Below are positions 59,635 through 64,000 of a stretch of 64,000 bases of DNA, piece by piece. The DNA is from WTKG01 sp963735005 (GTDB taxonomy: Bacteria; Actinomycetota; Actinomycetes; Actinomycetales; Demequinaceae). The DNA lies in assembly GCA_963735005.1 (NCBI GenBank), contig CAVTJA010000007.1:176537-240536 (forward strand), written 5' to 3'. Position numbers and translations under genes: made by a program. Position 1 is the first letter of the stretch. Every line of letters starts with the position of its first letter. The notes beneath the pieces were generated by a model that was given only the letters and a program-made list of their open reading frames with translations, ran no database searches and was not told the DNA's origin.

Positions 59635-60903
59635 GTGAAGATCCTGGTTGTTGGCCCCGGCGCACGCGAACACGCGATAGCGCGCTCGCTCCACCTTGAC
59701 CCCGCTGTTGCGGAACTGCACGCGGCGCCCGGCAACCCGGGCATCGGGCGCATCGCAACGCTTCACCCGGTGGACGCGAACGACGGCGCCGCGGTGGCGG
59801 CGCTCGCCACCGAGCTGGGAGTGGACCTGGTGGTCGTGGGACCCGAGGCGCCGCTGGTCGCAGGCGTCGCGGACGCCGTCCGCGACGCGGGCATCGCCTG
59901 CTTTGGGCCCAGCGGACAGGCGGCGATGCTCGAGGGATCCAAGGCCTTCGCCAAGGACGTGATGGAGGCGGCGGGCGTGCCAACCGCCGGCGCCCGCGTG
60001 TGCACCACGTCCAGCCAGCTGGCGGCGGCGCTCGACGAGTTTGGCGCTCCCCACGTGGTCAAGGACGACGGCCTGGCGGCGGGCAAGGGCGTCGTGGTCA
60101 CCGACGACCGGGACGCGGCGCTGGCTCACGGCGACGCGATCATCGAGGCCGGCGGCCAGGTGGTGGTCGAGGAGTTCCTCGACGGCCCCGAGGTGTCCCT
60201 GTTCTGCATTTGTGACGGCGAGGCCGTGGTGCCGCTTGCGCCCGCGCAGGACTTCAAGCGCGCGTACGAACACGACGAGGGCCCCAACACCGGCGGCATG
60301 GGCGCGTATAGCCCGCTACCGTGGGCGCCGCCCAGCCTCGTGAACGACGTGCTTGACAAGGTCGCGCTTCCCACGATCAGGGAGATGACCCGCCGCGGCA
60401 CCCCGTTCCAGGGAGTGCTGTATTGCGGGCTCGCGCTCACCCGCGCGGGCGTGCGCGTCATCGAATTCAACGCCCGGTTCGGCGACCCGGAGACACAATC
60501 GGTCCTCGCCCGCCTCGAGACGCCCCTAGCGTCGGTGCTGCATGCCGCGGCCACGGGCACCCTTGGCGACCTTCCCACGTTGCGCTGGAGTGACGACGCC
60601 GCGGTCACCGTGGTTATCGCGTCGGAGAACTACCCCGGCAAGCCGCGCACCGGGGACGTCATCACTGGCGTCGACGCGGCCGACGCCCTCGACTCCGTTC
60701 ACGTTCTCCACGCGGGCACGGCAAGCAACGACGACGGCGCGCTGGTCTCCGCGGGAGGGCGCGTTTTGTCTGTGGTCGGCACGGGCGCGGACTTGGCCGC
60801 GGCGCGCGAGCGTGCGTACGCGGGGATCGCCGCTATCGACCTGCCCGGCTCGCACCACCGGCAGGACATCGCCGAGGCGGCCGCGAACATGGGCGCGGGT
60901 TAG
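59635..60903 (+). CDS. purD: Phosphoribosylamine-glycine ligase (GARS)
   Basis: 422 residues. It joins glycine to phosphoribosylamine with ATP in purine synthesis. N domain start VKILVVGPGAREHAIARSL; ATP-grasp part with HVVKDDGLAAGKGVVVTDD, VEEFLDGPEVSLFCICDG and VIEFNARFGDPETQSVLARL (metal-binding Glu/Asn). NTGGMGAYSPLPW is the conserved substrate loop. Length is normal. purC starts 6 bp later. Confidence 0.96.
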   Translation: MKILVVGPGAREHAIARSLHLDPAVAELHAAPGNPGIGRIATLHPVDANDGAAVAALATELGVDLVVVGPEAPLVAGVADAVRDAGIACFGPSGQAAMLEGSKAFAKDVMEAAGVPTAGARVCTTSSQLAAALDEFGAPHVVKDDGLAAGKGVVVTDDRDAALAHGDAIIEAGGQVVVEEFLDGPEVSLFCICDGEAVVPLAPAQDFKRAYEHDEGPNTGGMGAYSPLPWAPPSLVNDVLDKVALPTIREMTRRGTPFQGVLYCGLALTRAGVRVIEFNARFGDPETQSVLARLETPLASVLHAAATGTLGDLPTLRWSDDAAVTVVIASENYPGKPRTGDVITGVDAADALDSVHVLHAGTASNDDGALVSAGGRVLSVVGTGADLAAARERAYAGIAAIDLPGSHHRQDIAEAAANMGAG

Positions 60904-60909
60904 TAAGCC

Positions 60910-61803
60910 ATGGCCCACACCGCGTCCCCAACGCCGCTCGAGGTTCCCGGCTGGCGCCACATCTACTCGGGCAAGGTGCGCGATCTCTACGAGCCAGCCC
61001 AACCGCATCCGCGCGGGGACGTGCTGCTGGTGGTCGCGTCCGACCGCATCAGCGCGTATGACTTCGTGCTCGACAGCGAGATCCCCGGCAAGGGCGAGGT
61101 GCTTACCTCGCTGACGCTGTGGTGGTTCGACCAGATTCGCGACATCGTGTCGAACCACACCGTTGAGGCGGAGGTGCCCGCCGAGGTCGCCGGCCGCGCG
61201 ATGGTCGTCAAGCGGCTGGACATGTTCCCCGTCGAGTGCGTCGCGCGCGGCTACCTCACCGGGTCCGGGCTCGCCGAATATCGCCAGACGGGCGAGGTGT
61301 GCGGGATCGCGCTGCCGGAGGGCTTGGTCGACGGCTCGCGCCTCCCGACCACGATCTTCACGCCCGCGACCAAGGCGGAGCTTGGGCTCCACGACGAGAA
61401 CGTGAGCTTTGAGAAGGTCGTCGCAGAGATCGGCGCGGACGACGCCGAGGCGCTGCGCGACCTCACCTTGCGCCTGTACGAACGCGCACACGAGATCGCC
61501 GCCAGCCGCGGGATCATCCTGGCCGACACCAAGTTCGAGTTCGGCCGCGACGCGACCGGCGCCATCGTGCTGGGCGACGAGGCCCTCACCCCCGACTCGT
61601 CGCGCTTCTGGCCCGCGGACCAGTGGGAGCCGGGCCACGCGCAGCCGAGCTTCGACAAGCAATTTGTCCGCGACTGGCTGACGTCCCCCGCGTCGGGCTG
61701 GGACCGCGCGTCTAACACGCCGCCCCCGCCCCTTCCCGACGACGTCATCGAGCGCACCCGCGCCCGCTACCTCGAGGCCTACGAACGGTTCACTGCGTCA
61801 TGA
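60910..61803 (+). CDS. purC: SAICAR synthetase
   Basis: 297 residues, the longer form seen in actinobacteria. It couples CAIR with aspartate. Motifs: IYSGKVRDLYEP (start of the ATP site), VASDRISAYDFVL, VECVARGYLTGSGLAEY and LADTKFEFGRD (metal-binding), then DEALTPDSSRFWPADQWEPG. It follows purD by 6 bp. The stop (TGA, 61801-61803) lies shortly before an unrelated lipoprotein gene that separates it from purS. Confidence 0.96.
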   Translation: MAHTASPTPLEVPGWRHIYSGKVRDLYEPAQPHPRGDVLLVVASDRISAYDFVLDSEIPGKGEVLTSLTLWWFDQIRDIVSNHTVEAEVPAEVAGRAMVVKRLDMFPVECVARGYLTGSGLAEYRQTGEVCGIALPEGLVDGSRLPTTIFTPATKAELGLHDENVSFEKVVAEIGADDAEALRDLTLRLYERAHEIAASRGIILADTKFEFGRDATGAIVLGDEALTPDSSRFWPADQWEPGHAQPSFDKQFVRDWLTSPASGWDRASNTPPPPLPDDVIERTRARYLEAYERFTAS

Positions 61804-61847
61804 CTGCCCGCGCACAACGTTCCACTGTCCGTGTACGTTGGCGTTAT

Positions 61848-62294
61848 ATGAACACTCGCGCGATCCTGGCCTCCGCCGCGGCCGCCGCCGTCCTCGCGAC
61901 GTCGGGCTGCGCCTACCTGTACCCGGGCGGTGGTCCGGTCCATCGCGCGCCTCACGAGACGGGTCCGGCCGCAATCGTCAGCGTCCATGACGGGGTCAGG
62001 TTCTACCCCGCCTGCGGCAACGAAGAGCTCGAGTACGACGGTGTGCACTGGTACATCGACCACCCCGAGCTCGAGGGTGACAACTACGATGCCCGCCAGG
62101 TCTTCCCGCCGCTCGAAGGCGGCGGCGGGCGCGGGTACTCGCGCGGCGCTCCTATGGTCGTCGCGCCCGGGCCAGGGGACGACGTCGGCACTCTCACGGT
62201 GTACTCGAACGGCACGGCCTACTGGATCTCCGACAGCGGGGACCTTGACGCGCACCTGACCACCGAGGTGCGCACTTACAACTGGGTCTGCTGA
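61848..62294 (+). CDS. Small lipoprotein of unknown function between purC and purS
   Basis: 148 residues. Lipobox LATSGCAY (Cys near residue 21) follows a short basic start (MNTRAILASAAAAAVL). The external part has VHDGVRFYPACGNEELEYDG, a WYIDHPEL block, a glycine-rich loop, and a strand-rich end (GTLTVYSNGTAYWISD). Two cysteines, in PACGNEE and the C-terminal NWVC, may pair. The ATG at 61848 is chosen because it gives a normal signal; the open frame starts 16 codons earlier at the purC stop. No family was recognised. Confidence 0.65.
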   Translation: MNTRAILASAAAAAVLATSGCAYLYPGGGPVHRAPHETGPAAIVSVHDGVRFYPACGNEELEYDGVHWYIDHPELEGDNYDARQVFPPLEGGGGRGYSRGAPMVVAPGPGDDVGTLTVYSNGTAYWISDSGDLDAHLTTEVRTYNWVC

Positions 62295-62332
62295 GCCCGG
62301 CGCGCGACGGCGCTGCCGCGCGTCCGCACCGG

Positions 62333-62338
62333 TAGAAT
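62333..62338 (+). promoter_or_regulatory. -10 hexamer TAGAAT, leaderless start of purS
   Basis: TAGAAT-CGGGCC-ATG. It indicates that purSQ is transcribed apart from purDC. Confidence 0.5.
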
Positions 62339-62344
62339 CGGGCC

Positions 62345-62593
62345 ATGCCCACGATCGTCGTCCACGTGATGCCCAAGCCCGAGATCCTCGACCCCCAGGG
62401 CAAGGCCGTAGGCGCCGCCCTCCCGCGCCTCGGTTTTGACGGCTTCGCTGCCGTCCGCCAGGGCAAGCGGTTCGAGCTCACGGTCGACGGCGACGTCACG
62501 CCAGAGCTGCTCGCCCACGCCCGCGAGGCCGCCTCGACGTTGCTGAGCAACCCGGTGATCGAAGACGTCGTGGCCGTGGAGGTCACCGAGTGA
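62345..62593 (+). CDS. purS: FGAM synthetase subunit PurS
   Basis: 82 residues. VHVMPKPEILDPQGKAVGAA, then LPRLGFDGFAAVRQGKRFEL, is the family signature. PurS forms a complex with PurQ and PurL and helps channel ammonia from glutaminase to synthetase. The stop overlaps the purQ start (GTGA). The large subunit PurL is not in the window, although it usually lies next to these genes. Confidence 0.95.
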   Translation: MPTIVVHVMPKPEILDPQGKAVGAALPRLGFDGFAAVRQGKRFELTVDGDVTPELLAHAREAASTLLSNPVIEDVVAVEVTE

Positions 62594-63291
62594 CCGTGCG
62601 CATCGGCGTCGTCACCTTCCCCGGCACGCTCGACGACCGCGACGCACTCCGTGCCGTGCGCCTCGCCGGCGCCGAGGGCGTCAACCTCTTCCACGCCGAG
62701 CCCGACCTCAAGGGCGTGGACGCCGTGGTGCTACCCGGCGGCTTCAGCTATGGCGACTACCTGCGCGCAGGTGCCATCAGCCGCTTCGCGCCCATCATGG
62801 AGAAGGTCGTGGACGGGGCGAACGGCGGGATGCCGGTACTCGGCATCTGCAATGGCTTCCAGGTGCTGACCGAGGTTCACTTGCTGCCCGGCTCGATGAT
62901 CAAGAACGAGCACCTGCACTTCATCTGCCGCGACCAGGCGCTGCGCGTCGAGAACGCCGAGACCGCGTGGACCAGCGAGTACCAGGCTCGCGAGGAGATC
63001 ACGATCCCGCTCAAGAACCAGGACGGCCAGTACGTCGCAGACGACAAGACGCTCGACGCGCTCGAGGCCGAGGGCCGGGTCGCGTTCCGCTACGTGGGCT
63101 GGAATCCGAATGGGTCGCGCCGAGACATCGCGGGAGTCACGAACGAGCGCGGCAACGTGGTGGGGCTGATGCCGCACCCCGAGCACGCGGTCGAGCCTGG
63201 CTATGGGCCGGACTCCCGCGAGGCGGGCCGCAACGGCACGGACGGGCTCGCGTTCTTCACGAGCGCCATCAAGTCGCTGGTCACCGCGTAG
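62590..63291 (+). CDS. purQ: FGAM synthetase glutaminase subunit PurQ
   Basis: 233 residues, class I glutamine amidotransferase. It releases ammonia from glutamine for FGAM synthesis. VVLPGGFSYGDYLRAGAI (oxyanion region), VLGICNGFQVLTEV (catalytic Cys) and VVGLMPHPEHAVEP (His and Glu) complete the triad. GTG start overlapping purS. It is followed 2 bp later by a small monooxygenase-like gene in place of purL. Confidence 0.96.
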   Translation: MTVRIGVVTFPGTLDDRDALRAVRLAGAEGVNLFHAEPDLKGVDAVVLPGGFSYGDYLRAGAISRFAPIMEKVVDGANGGMPVLGICNGFQVLTEVHLLPGSMIKNEHLHFICRDQALRVENAETAWTSEYQAREEITIPLKNQDGQYVADDKTLDALEAEGRVAFRYVGWNPNGSRRDIAGVTNERGNVVGLMPHPEHAVEPGYGPDSREAGRNGTDGLAFFTSAIKSLVTA

Positions 63292-63293
63292 CG

Positions 63294-63608
63294 ATGGCCG
63301 CCGCTGGGCCCATCCTTGAGGCGCTCCACCTGCAGATTATCGCGGGGCGCGAGGAGGAGTTCGAGATCGCGTTTGCCGCCGCGTCGCCCATCATCGAGTC
63401 GATGCCCGGCTACCTTGGCCACGAGCTGCGCCGGTCACTCGAGTTCCCCGGGCGCTACCTACTTATGGTGTCGTGGGAGACGCTCGCCGACCACGAGGAC
63501 GGCTTCCGAAAGTCGGACGAGTACCAGGAGTGGCGCGGCCTGCTCCACCACTTCTACGACCCGATGCCCACCATGGAGCACTTCGAGCGGGTCTACCCCG
63601 CGCCATAG
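63294..63608 (+). CDS. Antibiotic biosynthesis monooxygenase (ABM) domain protein
   Basis: 104 residues, single ferredoxin-like ABM domain: LEALHLQIIAGREEEFEIAF, SPIIESMPGYLGHELRRSLE, YLLMVSWETLADHEDGFRKS and EYQEWRGLLHHFYDPMPTME. Such small dimers include quinol or haem-degrading monooxygenases and many of unknown role. The ATG is 2 bp after the purQ stop, so it is co-expressed with purSQ, an unusual partner. Confidence 0.85.
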   Translation: MAAAGPILEALHLQIIAGREEEFEIAFAAASPIIESMPGYLGHELRRSLEFPGRYLLMVSWETLADHEDGFRKSDEYQEWRGLLHHFYDPMPTMEHFERVYPAP

Positions 63609-63705
63609 ATTCGCGCCACGGACGCAGGCCAGGTGGGCGCACCGTGCGGAATCCGCTCTGTACGCTGGAAACCTCAGAAGGCGCGCATTGCTACGGAGGT
63701 CGATC

Positions 63706-64000
63706 GTGACGGCAACACCTTGGGTCAAGCGAGGAGGCGCGGTCGTGGACGCCGAGGATTGCGCGGCGGTCGATCGGTGGTGGCGGGCCAGCAACTACCT
63801 CAGCGTCGGCCAGATCTACTTGCTCGACAACCCGCTCCTTCGCCAGCCGCTCACTCGCGAACATGTGAAGGCGCGGCTCGTGGGCCACTGGGGCACAACG
63901 CCCGGGCTCAACTTCCTGTACGCGCACCTCAACCGGATGATCCGCGAGCGTAGCCAGCCCACCATGTACATCATCGGCCCCGGCCACGGCGGACCGGCAC
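63706..64000 (+). CDS. Phosphoketolase, N-terminal part (cut by window edge)
   Basis: 98 residues before the window ends. DRWWRASNYLSVGQIYLLDN, then PLTREHVKARLVGHWGTTPG and LNFLYAHLNRMIRERS up to IIGPGHGGPA, is the strongly conserved N-terminus of thiamine-diphosphate xylulose-5-phosphate/fructose-6-phosphate phosphoketolases. They split sugar phosphates to acetyl phosphate. Conserved His residues of the active site (GHWG, GPGHG) are present. GTG at 63706 follows ACGGAGG. The 97-bp gap upstream showed no terminator or DosR-like box. Confidence 0.93.
   Translation, partial: MTATPWVKRGGAVVDAEDCAAVDRWWRASNYLSVGQIYLLDNPLLRQPLTREHVKARLVGHWGTTPGLNFLYAHLNRMIRERSQPTMYIIGPGHGGPA

Overview
The window is about 64 kb of very GC-rich DNA. 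It is densely coded, with GTG starts, 4-base stop/start overlaps and a complete conservon-type operon (histidine kinase, roadblock protein, DUF742, small GTPase). These traits point to an actinobacterium, probably a Micrococcales relative; a Demequina- or Cellulomonas-like host is my guess from gene content only. Many single genes have no Shine-Dalgarno sequence. Instead they have a TAnnnT hexamer 6-7 bases before the start codon, the arrangement expected for leaderless transcripts.

Layout. 1-1.9 kb: a cut ATP-grasp gene, a phosphotransferase-fold protein lacking the canonical catalytic residues, and a small membrane protein. 2.1-9.8 kb: a group 3b-type bidirectional [NiFe]-hydrogenase operon (iron-sulfur, cyclic-nucleotide-binding, diaphorase, small and large subunits, maturation protease, HypC-like chaperone, DMT transporter, an unknown protein and a lone CbiM/NikM nickel/cobalt permease). 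9.9-12.9 kb: two members of an unrecognised membrane-anchored protein family. 13.0-15.1 kb: a sulfur operon on the minus strand (SQR-like oxidoreductase, DsrC/TusE-like, DsrE-like). 15.3-22.5 kb: a methyltransferase, a membrane protein, then two sigma-factor genes interleaved with three more members of the same unrecognised family. 22.6-25.3 kb: three tandem LppM-like lipoproteins. 25.4-33.9 kb: housekeeping genes (pheA, serS, a HAD phosphatase, an MFS transporter, an AGE-family isomerase, a quinone oxidoreductase). 34.2-42.9 kb: the conservon operon, with two extra disordered proteins, one carrying a PIN-like head. 43-47 kb: three tRNAs, an ArsR regulator facing a 17-residue cysteine-rich peptide, a two-component pair and a badly frameshifted membrane/sensor gene. 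47-54.5 kb: two septum-formation-like proteins, xthA, an SDR gene, pyrE and a LemA cassette with four paralogous membrane proteins. 54.5-64 kb: dedA, a TrmH-type methyltransferase, fbaA, the purine genes purA, purD, purC, purS and purQ, and the start of a phosphoketolase gene.

The two strongest observations are these. First, near-consensus DosR-type boxes lie upstream of both the hydrogenase operon and the sulfur operon. Each sits exactly 33 bp (centre to centre) from a matching -10 hexamer, which suggests one hypoxia/redox regulon linking hydrogen and sulfur metabolism. Second, five divergent paralogues share a DDGIA...WVWDxVG...YLxSPEG signature; two of them follow sigma-factor genes directly, which looks like an expanded, apparently undescribed sigma/membrane-sensor system.

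Several genes carry clear frameshifts (near 12.05, 12.69, 19.98 and 34.79 kb, and several in 44.0-45.0 kb). They may be real decay or assembly indels; the sequence alone cannot tell. No rRNA, CRISPR array, insertion sequence or prophage was seen. No stretch over 300 bases lacks an assigned feature.
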